A DNA stretch of 64,000 nucleotides from Clavibacter californiensis (GTDB lineage Bacteria > Actinomycetota > Actinomycetes > Actinomycetales > Microbacteriaceae), in assembly GCF_021952865.1 (NCBI RefSeq), contig NZ_CP040792.1, positions 124,001 through 188,000 of the forward strand, read 5' to 3'. Positions 25,993-33,837 of the stretch are shown here, piece after piece. The notes under the pieces are model-generated. The model searched no databases. It was not told the DNA's origin and saw only the letters and a program-made list of their open reading frames with translations. How positions within the stretch are numbered: the first letter of the stretch is position 1; each line of letters begins with the position of its first letter. The translations under genes and the position numbers were made by a program.

Positions 25993-27321
25993 TCACGCCT
26001 CCCGGCGCACCACCACCACGGTCACGTCGTCGGGGTTCGCCTGGCCGCCGGCGAGCGCGGTGATCCGTCGCACCAGGTCGTCCGCGGACGCGGACTCGCG
26101 CGCGAGCTCCGCCACCCGGTCGACCGCGCGGAGGGTGCCGTCGTAGAGGTCGAGCACGCCGTCGCTGAAGGTGACGATGAGGTCGCCCGGGCCGAGCGCG
26201 ACCTCGTGCGTGCTCCAGCCGGCCGCGCCCGGCACGCCGACGGGCAGGTCGGTGGACTCGAGCCGCTCGTGGGAGCCGTCCGCGCGCACGACGGCCGAGA
26301 GGCCGTGGCCCGCGTCGGCGTAGAGGACGGTGTGGTCCTCGGCGCGCACCCGCGCGTGGAAGACGGTGGCGAAGGATGCGGCCCCGCTGAGCTCCGCGGT
26401 GAAGCAGTCGGCCGTGCGCTCGACGGCGGCGACCGGATCCGGCACGTTCTTGGCGCTGCGCACGACCGCGCGGGCGGTGGCCGCGATGATCCCCGCCCCC
26501 ACGCCCTTCCCCATCACGTCGCCGAGGGTGAACGCCAGGCCCTCCTTCACCGGGTACCAGTCGAAGAAGTCGCCGCCCACGGCCTTGGACGGCAGGCACG
26601 CGCCCGCGACCTGGTACCCGGCGAGCAGCACGGTCGTCTTCGGCAGGAGCGCCTGCTGCACGATGGACGCGCGGGTCAGCTCCTCTTCGCTCACCCGCTC
26701 CCGGTCGCGGGCGGCCTCGAGGCTGAAGCGGGTGCGCCGGGACAGCTCGTTGACCACGAGCGCCGCGACCGCGAAGGCCAGGGCGCTGAAGAAGCCGCGC
26801 CACAGCTCGTTCGCGTTCTGCGAGCCGAGCCCGAGGAGGAGCGGGAGTCCGAGGGTCGCGTAGACGCCGACGAACGCGACGAGCACGTTCCACCTGCTGG
26901 GATTCAGGCTGAACCAGACGACAGGGAGGATCACGAGCGACCCGAAGATGGACGCGTTCTCGCCCGTCGCGATGCGCAGCATGCCGACGACCAGGAAGTC
27001 GAGCGCGGGCACGGCGTCGGCGTAGCGGGCGAGGTCGCGACGCACGGTCGCGAGGACGGCGAGCAGGGTGCCGACCACGAGGATCCCGCACGCGATGAGG
27101 AGCGAACGCGGCGCGGTGACCCCGAGCGACGGCACGCTGACGCTGGCGATCACCGCGAGGACGAAGAGCACCAGCATCGGCAGCTGCTTGACCACGGGAG
27201 TGGGGCCGGGCGTGCCGGAGGATCCGGACCGGGCGGCGGACTCCGGGATCCAGGCCAAGCGCCCGACCCACGCGGGCAGCGGGAGCGCGGCCGGCTGCGG
27301 CGCGTGCGCGGGCAAGCTCAT
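25993..27321 (-). CDS. membrane-anchored PP2C/SpoIIE-type phosphatase
   Basis: This 442-aa protein has about six membrane segments between residues 45 and 195 (VLFVLAVIASVSVP, LLIACGILVVGTLLAVL, and others) and then a SpoIIE phosphatase domain. Its metal Asp residues lie in KAVGGDFFDWYP, LGDVMGKGVGAG, YADAGHGLS and IVTFSDGVLDLYDG. Its ATG is the ATGA overlap with the anti-sigma gene, so it is the third gene of the STAS, anti-sigma, phosphatase operon. It probably senses a membrane signal and dephosphorylates the STAS protein. Confidence 0.9.
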   Translation of the reverse strand: MSLPAHAPQPAALPLPAWVGRLAWIPESAARSGSSGTPGPTPVVKQLPMLVLFVLAVIASVSVPSLGVTAPRSLLIACGILVVGTLLAVLATVRRDLARYADAVPALDFLVVGMLRIATGENASIFGSLVILPVVWFSLNPSRWNVLVAFVGVYATLGLPLLLGLGSQNANELWRGFFSALAFAVAALVVNELSRRTRFSLEAARDRERVSEEELTRASIVQQALLPKTTVLLAGYQVAGACLPSKAVGGDFFDWYPVKEGLAFTLGDVMGKGVGAGIIAATARAVVRSAKNVPDPVAAVERTADCFTAELSGAASFATVFHARVRAEDHTVLYADAGHGLSAVVRADGSHERLESTDLPVGVPGAAGWSTHEVALGPGDLIVTFSDGVLDLYDGTLRAVDRVAELARESASADDLVRRITALAGGQANPDDVTVVVVRREA

Positions 27322-27743
27322 CAGGACGCCTCGGGCTCGATCCGGGTCCGCCGGACGCTCCACACGTTCTCGCCGCCGACCCGCTCGTAGGTGAGCTCGT
27401 CGCAGAGCATCTGCACCATCGCGAGTCCGCGGCCCGACTCGGCGTCGGCGCCGGGCATCTCGCGCGTGGTGAGGCGGAAGTCGCCCGGCTCGGATCCGTC
27501 GCGCAGACGAGCGCTCATCACGCCGTCGTCGACGGTGACGCTCACCACGCACGTGACGCCCTGGCCGTCGTCGGCGTGCTCGATCACGTTGGAGGCCAGC
27601 TCGATGAGCGCGGTCTCGAATGCCATCCGGTCGAGCGCGCCCACGTCGGGGCGGTCGTCCCAGAGGCCGGCGACGAGCTCGTGGACCGCGTCGACGTCGT
27701 CGGGCGGGGACTGGAGCGTGAGGCTGCGGGTGGTCTCAGTCAC
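27321..27743 (-). CDS. RsbW-like anti-sigma factor (serine kinase, GHKL fold)
   Basis: This 140-aa protein has a GHKL ATPase fold: ALIELASNVIEHAD supplies the N-box Asn, and GRGLAMVQMLCDEL is the G-box. It starts at the GTG complementary to 27741-27743, overlapping the STAS gene by 8 bases, and ends overlapping the phosphatase gene. By family it binds a sigma factor or phosphorylates the STAS partner. No sigma factor gene is present in the window. Confidence 0.87.
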   Translation of the reverse strand: MTETTRSLTLQSPPDDVDAVHELVAGLWDDRPDVGALDRMAFETALIELASNVIEHADDGQGVTCVVSVTVDDGVMSARLRDGSEPGDFRLTTREMPGADAESGRGLAMVQMLCDELTYERVGGENVWSVRRTRIEPEAS

Positions 27744-28074
27744 GGTAGGCCGCCTCGGCCGTCGGGGTGGAGATCAGCACACGGTCGAGGTTGGAGAGCT
27801 GCAGCACCATCTGGACCTGCGGGCCGGGCGCCGAGATGCGGAGGTCGCCGCCGGCGTCGCGCGCGGAGCGGAGGCCGGCGATGAGGACGCCGAGGCCGGA
27901 GGAGTCGATGAAGTCGACGCCGGCGAGGTCCACGACGATGCGCGCGGGCGCGGGATCCAGCGCGTCGTGGATCGCCTGCCGGAGCTCGGGGGCCGCGGCC
28001 ATGTTGAGCATCCCTGCGGCCGTGACGACGGTGACGTCGTCCTCGCGTCGTGCTGTGGCGGTCGTGAGCGCCAT
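27736..28074 (-). CDS. STAS domain anti-sigma factor antagonist (RsbV-like)
   Basis: This 112-aa STAS protein carries the phosphorylation loop DFIDSSGLGVLIAGL, where the second Ser is the usual kinase target. The ATG at 28074 is preceded by GGGG. It is first in the operon with the anti-sigma kinase and membrane phosphatase. When dephosphorylated it is expected to bind the anti-sigma factor and free the sigma factor. The 265-base gap to the divergent gene at 28340 holds its promoter region. I see no clear -35/-10 pair on this strand. Confidence 0.9.
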   Translation of the reverse strand: MALTTATARREDDVTVVTAAGMLNMAAAPELRQAIHDALDPAPARIVVDLAGVDFIDSSGLGVLIAGLRSARDAGGDLRISAPGPQVQMVLQLSNLDRVLISTPTAEAAYRD

Positions 28075-28339
28075 GCGTCCCCCTCAGGTGGTCCGTGCGC
28101 CGACGCCGACATCCCCCGATGCGGCCGGCGGGTGGCGCCGGTCCCCCGCGGTCCCCCGCGCGGATCCCCTGCCTCCACCGCGCCCATCCTCTCATCCATC
28201 GCCCGAGGAAATACGATGGGTACGGCGTCCCGTCGCATGTCCGCGCGGCGCATCCCCATGGTGAGGTGGCCCGCTCCCGGTTACGGTGCGGCTGACCCCA
28301 CGTACGAGCACGGCCGCACCGGCCGCACGAGGAGAGACC

Positions 28340-28708
28340 GTGTCGACCGCACCCGAGCACGTCCCGACCGAGCGCCGCATCACGCGGCTGGCGATCGAGA
28401 CCTCCGTCGCGCTGGCCTGGAACGCGGAGGGCGCGATCCGCGGCCTGCCGCCGCTCGCGTGGCAGCTCGGAGGCCCGTGGGAGGGCGTGCACTTCTCGGG
28501 CGACGCCGACGCGTACGCGCCCGAGGCGCGGCGCGAGGTGATCGAGGCGTGGATCGCGGGGCTCGGCCTGGCCGACGCCATCGACCTCACCGACGGCCCG
28601 CTCGCGCGCCGCGGCGAGGACATGGTCTGGACGGGCGCGATCGACGAGGTCGTGTTCGAGCTGCGCTACCCGGCGGAGTGCGCGGACCCGGCCGGCCCGG
28701 ACGACTAG
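28340..28708 (+). CDS. conserved hypothetical protein
   Basis: This 122-aa protein starts at a GTG with GGAGAG 4 bases upstream. A TACGGT box at 28282-28287 could drive it. The composition is that of a small soluble alpha/beta protein (RRITRLAIETSVALAWNAEG..., ending in a repeat of ALP pairs). There is no signal peptide, and I do not recognise the family. Its stop codon overlaps the stop of the convergent histidine phosphatase gene (CTAG). Confidence 0.65.
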   Translation: MSTAPEHVPTERRITRLAIETSVALAWNAEGAIRGLPPLAWQLGGPWEGVHFSGDADAYAPEARREVIEAWIAGLGLADAIDLTDGPLARRGEDMVWTGAIDEVVFELRYPAECADPAGPDD

Positions 28709-29346
28709 CCGACGGGAGCGGCCGGGGCGCTGGCGTCCCGCTCGCGCCACCCGGATCCGTCGCGCTCCAGCTCGATGAGCTGCCCGTTCGCCCACACCAG
28801 CGAGCGCGTGAGCGCGGGCGACCGGCCGAGCGCGGTGAGGTAGAGCACGCGCAGCAGGTAGCCGTGCGCGACCACGAGGGTGGTGCGCGGATCCGCCGCG
28901 ACGTCGTCGAGGATCGCGCGCGCCCGCAAAGCCGCGGCCGCCCACGTCTCGCCGCCGCCGGGTGCCGCGGGCTCGCCGTCCTCGCCCGTGAGCCAGGCCG
29001 CGAACGCCTCCCCGTGGACGGGTCCGCGGAGCTCGTCGCGCGTGATCCCCTCGAAGGCGCCGAAGTCGAGCTCCACCAGCTCGGGCCGCGCCTCGGGCAC
29101 GACGCCCGGCGCGACGCCCTGCTCCTGCAGGATCCGCGCGGTGCTGCGGGCGCGCGACAGCGTGCTCACGAGGATCCGCTCCACGCCCTCCCCGCGCAGC
29201 CGCGCCGCGAGGGGCGCGAGCTGCTCCGCCGCGTCGTGGTCGACGTCGATGTCGGTGCGCGAGTCGTACCGGTACTCCCGGTTCCAGGGCGTGGGCGCGT
29301 GCCGGGTGAGGAGCAGGCGCACGGGTGCCGCCGGGGGTGTCTGCAT
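28705..29346 (-). CDS. histidine phosphatase family protein (phosphoglycerate mutase-like)
   Basis: This 213-aa protein has the RHG-type catalytic start LLLTRHAPTPWN (here RHA), LSRARSTARILQ, the acidic ELDFGAFEGIT segment and the second His in VVAHGYLLRVLY. Family members hydrolyse small phosphate esters through a phosphohistidine. The Gly of the usual RHG triad is Ala, a tolerated variant. The ATG at 29346 opens the frame, and its stop overlaps the neighbour's stop. Confidence 0.85.
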   Translation of the reverse strand: MQTPPAAPVRLLLTRHAPTPWNREYRYDSRTDIDVDHDAAEQLAPLAARLRGEGVERILVSTLSRARSTARILQEQGVAPGVVPEARPELVELDFGAFEGITRDELRGPVHGEAFAAWLTGEDGEPAAPGGGETWAAAALRARAILDDVAADPRTTLVVAHGYLLRVLYLTALGRSPALTRSLVWANGQLIELERDGSGWRERDASAPAAPVG

Positions 29347-29463
29347 GGGTCCATCCAACCGCGAGCGGGGGCGGGCCGGGCGGGTGCGGGCGGAGGACGC
29401 GCGCGCCTCGTTCTGGGGGCGCGGGCGGGCGCCTGCGGGGCCGTCGCCGCGGATCCGCGCCCG

Positions 29464-29469
29464 TAGGGT
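29464..29469 (+). promoter_or_regulatory. -10 box (TAGGGT), leaderless promoter
   Basis: TAGGGT ends 6 bases before the ATG at 29476, and no ribosome site fits between, so a leaderless mRNA is expected. Confidence 0.6.
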
Positions 29470-29475
29470 CGGAGC

Positions 29476-30435
29476 ATGGCCAGCGGCGCGTGGGTGCGCA
29501 TCCCGTCCCCGAGCGTGCAGCAGAGATGGCTCCTCACCGCGGCGTCTCTCGCCTTCGCCGGGATCCTGCTCTGGTCGCCCGTCGGCGCCGTGACCCGGCT
29601 CGTGGACCGCGCGATCGGCCCGTCGCCGCTCATCGCGGTGGGCCTGCCGATCCTCCTCGTCGTCGCCGTGGTCGGCATCGCGTACCTCGTCGTCTCCGAG
29701 CGCAGCGCGCCGCCCGCGATCGACGTCGCGCGCAGCGTCCTCCGCATCGGACGCAAGGAGTGGGGCTTCTCCGAGGTCACCGGCGCGCGCATCGAGCTCG
29801 CGGGCGGCCCGGGCGACGACACCCTGATCCTCCGCTTCTCGACGACCGGCGGCGAGAGCTGCACCGTGGTCGTCTCCACCCGCGAGGGCGTGCGGATCGA
29901 CGACGCGCAGCGCGACGCGCTCCTGGCCCTGGTCGCGGGATCCCGCATCGCGCCGCCCCGCTCGAAGGACGACCCGCACGGCAAGTTCGCGCACGTCGAG
30001 TTCCCCGGCCACCTGACCCTCGAGGACACGGCGGCGCTCGTGGACGGCAGCGGGGTCGCGGAGCCGATGGCCGCGCGCGGGCAGCGCGGCCAGGGGTCCG
30101 GTGCACGGAACGTGCGCCCCGCGGGGACGCCCAGCCGGAGCCCTGTGTCGATGCGGGCGCAGTACGTCATCGCCGGCATCGTGACGGCGATGGGCGTCTT
30201 CTTCGCGGTCGTCGCCGTGCGGAACCCGACGGCGCTGTTCGGACGCACGGAGACCCCGGTGGTCGGGCTCGCCCTCTTCTTCCTGGTGGGCGGCATCGTC
30301 GTGCTCGTCATCACCCGCCGCGACGCCCGCCGCGCGGCCGAGCAGCGCACCGCCGCCGATGCGGCCCGCGCGGAGGCCGACCGCGACGGGTCCGCCGAGC
30401 CGCGCGACCCCGCCCGCCCCGCCGACGGGAGCTGA
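29476..30435 (+). CDS. membrane protein, first of a tandem paralogue pair
   Basis: This 319-aa protein has two N-terminal membrane segments (about 20-40 and 50-74), then a soluble domain of about 130 residues (AIDVARSVLRIGRKEW... GSRIAPP...DPHGKFAHVEFPGHL). A second pair of membrane segments (about 226-245 and 253-275) and a charged Ala/Arg tail follow. The next gene repeats the first module. The function is unknown. The domain's beta-rich pattern resembles PH-like membrane-associated domains (weak inference). Confidence 0.7.
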   Translation: MASGAWVRIPSPSVQQRWLLTAASLAFAGILLWSPVGAVTRLVDRAIGPSPLIAVGLPILLVVAVVGIAYLVVSERSAPPAIDVARSVLRIGRKEWGFSEVTGARIELAGGPGDDTLILRFSTTGGESCTVVVSTREGVRIDDAQRDALLALVAGSRIAPPRSKDDPHGKFAHVEFPGHLTLEDTAALVDGSGVAEPMAARGQRGQGSGARNVRPAGTPSRSPVSMRAQYVIAGIVTAMGVFFAVVAVRNPTALFGRTETPVVGLALFFLVGGIVVLVITRRDARRAAEQRTAADAARAEADRDGSAEPRDPARPADGS

Positions 30436-30438
30436 CGC

Positions 30439-31077
30439 GTGGCCGACGACGGATGGGTGCGGATCCCGGCGCCCACGTACCGACAGCGGCTGCTCTTCGG
30501 GAGCGGCTGGTTCCTCCTGGTCGCATGGCTGAGCATGAACCCCCTCGGTCTCCTCGGCCGACACGTCGAGGACTCCCTCGGCGGCGGGTGGGTCACGGTC
30601 GCCGCCACGGTCCTGTCGGGCGTCGTCGCCGCGGGGGCGATCCTGCTCCTCGCCATCACGCGGCTGTCCCCCGGGCTCGACATCGACGTCGGCCGCGGCG
30701 TCCTCCGCCTCCGCGGGAGAGAGCGCCCCTTCGCCGAGCTCGTGGGCGCGCGCATCGAGGTGGCGCCGGTGCCCCGGGAGTCGCGGTACGACAGGCCCCG
30801 GAAGCGCCCGCGGCGGGATCCCCTCGTGATCCGGCTCGACCTCGCCGACGGCGCCCGGTTCCGCGTCGTGCTCGCGATCGGCGCGACCGACGCGCTCTCG
30901 CCCGAGCGGGCGGCGGCGCTCGTCGCGGCTGTGCGCGGGTCCCGGATCATGACGCCCACCGCGTCCTACGACCCCGACGGCCGCTTCACCCACCTCAACT
31001 TCCCGGGGAGCCTCGACCGGGACGACGCCGTGACGCTCATCGAGGATCCGCAGAGCGCGAGCGTCCTGCCCCGCTGA
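30439..31077 (+). CDS. membrane protein, second of a tandem paralogue pair
   Basis: This 212-aa protein starts at a GTG three bases after the upstream stop. It repeats the first gene's layout: WVRIPAPTYRQR, two membrane segments, DIDVGRGVLRLRG, VGARIE, GSRIMTPTASYDPDGRFTHL. It lacks the second membrane pair. The shared residues show a tandem duplication followed by loss or gain of the C-terminal part. The function is unknown. Confidence 0.7.
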   Translation: MADDGWVRIPAPTYRQRLLFGSGWFLLVAWLSMNPLGLLGRHVEDSLGGGWVTVAATVLSGVVAAGAILLLAITRLSPGLDIDVGRGVLRLRGRERPFAELVGARIEVAPVPRESRYDRPRKRPRRDPLVIRLDLADGARFRVVLAIGATDALSPERAAALVAAVRGSRIMTPTASYDPDGRFTHLNFPGSLDRDDAVTLIEDPQSASVLPR

Positions 31078-31093
31078 CGCGCGCGGCGCCCGC

Positions 31094-31516
31094 TCACACC
31101 CGCAGCGAGAACGCCGCGAGCCCCTGCTCCGCGTGCGGCGCGAAGCCGAGCGCGCGGTAGAAGGGGTGCGAGCGGTCGCCGTCCTCGGTGCCGCCCGCGT
31201 CGGTGGTGAGCACGAGCAGGACGCCGGCCGCCTGGCCCGCGCGCACGTGCTCGACGAGCGCGCGTCCGACGCCGCCGCGCTGCCGGTCGGGTCGCACGAG
31301 GAGGTCCTGCACGTAGCAGATCGAGACCCCGTCCCCCACGGCGCGCACGAGGCCGACGAGCCGGCCGTCGGCGTCGCGTGCGGTGGCGACGAGGGCGGAT
31401 CCGGCGAGCGCCCGCTCGAGCCGCTCCGGGTCCCGCGTGTAGACGGTCCAGCCGACGGATCCGTAGAGGTCGAACAGCTCGTCGCGGGAGGGGATCTCGT
31501 CGGCGAGGAGGGTCAC
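31094..31516 (-). CDS. GNAT family N-acetyltransferase
   Basis: This 140-aa protein carries the acetyl-CoA loop in VRPDRQRGGVGRALVEHV and the preceding beta strand ICYVQDLLV typical of GNAT enzymes. The start is the GTG at 31516, 6 bases after a TACGGT box on the same strand, a leaderless arrangement. The GTG two codons upstream would abut the box. The acceptor is unknown. It is divergent from the ice-binding-like gene. Confidence 0.82.
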   Translation of the reverse strand: MTLLADEIPSRDELFDLYGSVGWTVYTRDPERLERALAGSALVATARDADGRLVGLVRAVGDGVSICYVQDLLVRPDRQRGGVGRALVEHVRAGQAAGVLLVLTTDAGGTEDGDRSHPFYRALGFAPHAEQGLAAFSLRV

Positions 31517-31522
31517 CCCCAC

Positions 31523-31528
31523 ACCGTA
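31523..31528 (-). promoter_or_regulatory. -10 box (TACGGT) for the GNAT gene
   Basis: TACGGT on the minus strand ends 6 bases before the GTG start at 31516 and gives a leaderless transcript. A second TACGGT at 31571-31576 on the plus strand serves the divergent gene. Confidence 0.55.
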
Positions 31529-31615
31529 ACCGCCTGTGGACTCGACGCACGCGCCCTGACCGCCGCTCGATACGGTCGCGGTTCCGCCCGCCAACCCTTC
31601 CGACGAGAGCTGTCC

Positions 31616-32716
31616 ATGCACCAGTCGCGCCACGCCTGCACGTCCTCATCCCGTCGGAGCCGGTCCGGATCCCTCGCCGTCGCATCGCTGGCCGTCGCGG
31701 CCGTCGCCGCCTCCGGCCTCGGAGCCGCCCTCCTCGCCCCGGCGAGCGCCTTCGCCGCCACCGCCACCGTGGGCCTCGGCACCGCCGCGACGTACTCGGT
31801 GCTCGCCGGCCAGGGCGTCACGAACACCGGCCCCACCACCCTCTCGGCGGATCTCGGCACCAGCCCGTCCGCCGCCGTCACTGGCTTCCCGCCCGGGGTC
31901 GTCGGCGGCGCCACGCACGCGGCCGACGCCGCGGCCGGCCAGGCCCAGTCCGACCTCACCACCGCGTACGACGACGCAGCCGGCCGGCCCACCACCGCCG
32001 CCGTGCCCGCCGACCTCGTCGGATCCACCCTCACGCCCGGCGTCTACACCGCGGCCGGCCCGATCGGCCTCACCGGCACCGTCACGCTCGACGCGCAGGG
32101 CGACCCGTCGGCCGTCTTCGTCATCCAGGCCCCGTCCTCCCTCACCACCGGCTCCGGCAGCCGGGTGTCGCTCGTCAACGGCGCCCAGGCCTGCAACGTG
32201 TTCTGGCAGGTCTCGAGCTCCGCGTCGCTCGGCACCAACTCGGGCTTCGCGGGCACGATCCTCGCGCTCACGAGCGTCGCGGTCGGCACGGGTGCCACGG
32301 TCGACGGTCGCACGCTCGCCCGCAACGGCTCGGTCACCCTCGACGACGACGCGTTCATCTCCTCCACCTGCGGCACCAGCACGTCGCCCGTCGGCTCGGG
32401 CACCACCCCCGTCGTCACCCCGACGCCGACGCCCTCGTCGACGCCGGCGCCGTCGCCGGCGCCGTCGCCGACCGGCGGATCCACCGGCGGCACGACGGGC
32501 GGCACCACCGGCGCATCCACGCCGACGCCGTCGCCCACCTCCGGCGTGCCGACGTCCAGCACCCCGCCCGGCGACGTGCCGCCTCCCTCCGGCCACCTCC
32601 CCCGCACGGGCGGCGACGGCGTCCGCCTCGTCATCGAGCTCGCCCTGGGCACGGCGGCCCTCGCGGCCGGCGTCGTCGCGGTGATCGCCGTGCGGGCCCG
32701 TCGCCGCAAGCACTAG
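31616..32716 (+). CDS. ice-binding-like (DUF3494) surface protein with LPXTG-type anchor
   Basis: This 366-aa protein has a long signal peptide (cleavage near ASAFAA). Residues 50-260 match the DUF3494/ice-binding-like fold (AATYSVLAGQGVTNTGPT, GNPSAVFVIQ-like DPSAVFVIQAPSSL, CNVFWQVSSSASLGTNS, FAGTILALTSV, ATVDGRTLARNGSVTLDDD). A Pro/Thr/Ser/Gly-rich stalk (265-330) follows, then LPRTGG, a membrane segment and RARRRKH. That end is a sortase signal, so the protein should be displayed on the cell wall. The family includes ice-binding adhesins. True ice affinity cannot be read from the sequence. Confidence 0.85.
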   Translation: MHQSRHACTSSSRRSRSGSLAVASLAVAAVAASGLGAALLAPASAFAATATVGLGTAATYSVLAGQGVTNTGPTTLSADLGTSPSAAVTGFPPGVVGGATHAADAAAGQAQSDLTTAYDDAAGRPTTAAVPADLVGSTLTPGVYTAAGPIGLTGTVTLDAQGDPSAVFVIQAPSSLTTGSGSRVSLVNGAQACNVFWQVSSSASLGTNSGFAGTILALTSVAVGTGATVDGRTLARNGSVTLDDDAFISSTCGTSTSPVGSGTTPVVTPTPTPSSTPAPSPAPSPTGGSTGGTTGGTTGASTPTPSPTSGVPTSSTPPGDVPPPSGHLPRTGGDGVRLVIELALGTAALAAGVVAVIAVRARRRKH

Positions 32717-32741
32717 CCGCCGCAGCAGCGCCGCGCCACCC

Positions 32742-32776
32742 GACGCCCGTCCCCGCCTCGCGCGGGGGCGGGCGTC
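32742..32776 (+). terminator. terminator after the ice-binding-like gene
   Basis: GACGCCCG (32742-32749) pairs with CGGGCGTC (32769-32776), with inner CCCCGC/GCGGGG pairing, 26 bases after the stop codon. Confidence 0.75.
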
Positions 32777-32815
32777 CGTCGTGCGCACGGCCCTGTCGCC
32801 GAGGAGAAGCCGGTC

Positions 32816-32821
32816 TAGGGT
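32816..32821 (+). promoter_or_regulatory. -10 box (TAGGGT) of the second sugar ABC operon
   Basis: TAGGGT lies 50 bases before the permease ATG. A weak -35 (CTGTCG, 32794-32799) is 16 bases upstream. The transcript start expected near 32828 leaves a short leader that contains a possible 11-codon peptide. Confidence 0.5.
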
Positions 32822-32839
32822 CGGCAGAGAGGAGCGACG

Positions 32840-32875
32840 ATGCTCCGATCCACCAGTCGACGAGGACCACCATGA
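32840..32875 (+). CDS. possible 11-aa leader peptide coupled to the permease gene
   Basis: An ATG at 32840 with AGGAG 5 bases upstream opens an 11-codon frame (MLRSTSRRGPP) whose TGA overlaps the permease ATG at 32872 as ATGA. The peptide has three Arg residues, all encoded by CGA, a codon that is scarce in the surrounding genes. The good ribosome site, exact coupling and rare codons suggest control of permease translation. Chance cannot be ruled out. Confidence 0.4.
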   Translation: MLRSTSRRGPP

Positions 32876-33837
32876 CGACGACGAGCCGCCCTCCGCGCAG
32901 CAGCACCGCCGACCGGCCGCCCCGCCCCCGCCCCCGCCGCTCCCGCATGGCCCGCCGCGAGGCCGTGGCCGGCTACCTCTTCATCAGCCCGTGGATCGTC
33001 GGGTTCCTGGTCTTCACGCTCGGCGCGATGGTCTACAGCCTCGTGGTGTCGTTCAGCGACTACAACCTCGCCACCGACGTGGCCACCCCGGTCGGCACGG
33101 AGAACTACGCGCGGCTGTTCTCGGATCCGCGCGTGGCCCTCAGCCTCGGCAACACGCTCTTCTACGCGATCCTCGCCGTGCCGTTCGAGGTCTGCCTGGC
33201 GCTCCTGCTCGCGATCCTCCTCGCCCGCCTCGGCCGCGGCGCCGGCATCTTCCGCACCCTCTACTACCTGCCCAAGATGACCCCGACGGTCGCCACCGCG
33301 AGCGTCTTCCTGCTGCTGCTCAACGGCAACTCGGGCGCGGTGAACAAGGGGCTCGAGGCGATCGGCATCGACGGCCCGCAATGGCTCATCGACCCCGCAT
33401 GGGTCAAGCCGTCGATCGTGCTCATGACGCTGTGGGGCGTGAGCGGCACCATGGTGATCTTCCTCGCGGCCCTCAAGGACGTGCCGCGCGAGCTCTACGA
33501 GGTCTCCTCGCTCGACGGCGCCGGCCCGGTCCGGCAGTTCTTCTCCATCACCGTGCCGATGATCTCCGGCGCCATCTTCTTCAACGTCGTCGTGCTCACG
33601 ATCGCCGCGCTGCAGGTCTTCGACCAGGCCTACCTGCTGTTCTGGCGGGATCAGACAAACGCGTCGCCCGACTCGTCGCTCTTCTACGGCGTGTACCTCT
33701 TCCAGCAGGCGTTCCGCTCGTTCGACTTCGGGTTCGCGGCCGCGATGGCGTGGCTGCTGTTCGTGATCGTGCTGCTGATCACGCTCGTGCAGGTCAAGCT
33801 GAGCAACCGGTTCGTCTACTACGAGGGGGACCGCTGA
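32872..33837 (+). CDS. sugar ABC transporter permease (MalF/UgpA type), second system
   Basis: This 321-aa protein has a basic, Pro/Arg-rich N-terminus, six membrane segments and the EAA loop ELYEVSSLDGAGPVRQFFS. GAGGACC precedes the ATG. It ends in an ATGA overlap with the partner permease. No ATPase gene lies nearby. The likely binding protein is encoded convergently at 35.3-36.7 kb. The substrate is unknown, as no hydrolase or regulator sits beside it. Confidence 0.9.
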   Translation: MTTTSRPPRSSTADRPPRPRPRRSRMARREAVAGYLFISPWIVGFLVFTLGAMVYSLVVSFSDYNLATDVATPVGTENYARLFSDPRVALSLGNTLFYAILAVPFEVCLALLLAILLARLGRGAGIFRTLYYLPKMTPTVATASVFLLLLNGNSGAVNKGLEAIGIDGPQWLIDPAWVKPSIVLMTLWGVSGTMVIFLAALKDVPRELYEVSSLDGAGPVRQFFSITVPMISGAIFFNVVVLTIAALQVFDQAYLLFWRDQTNASPDSSLFYGVYLFQQAFRSFDFGFAAAMAWLLFVIVLLITLVQVKLSNRFVYYEGDR

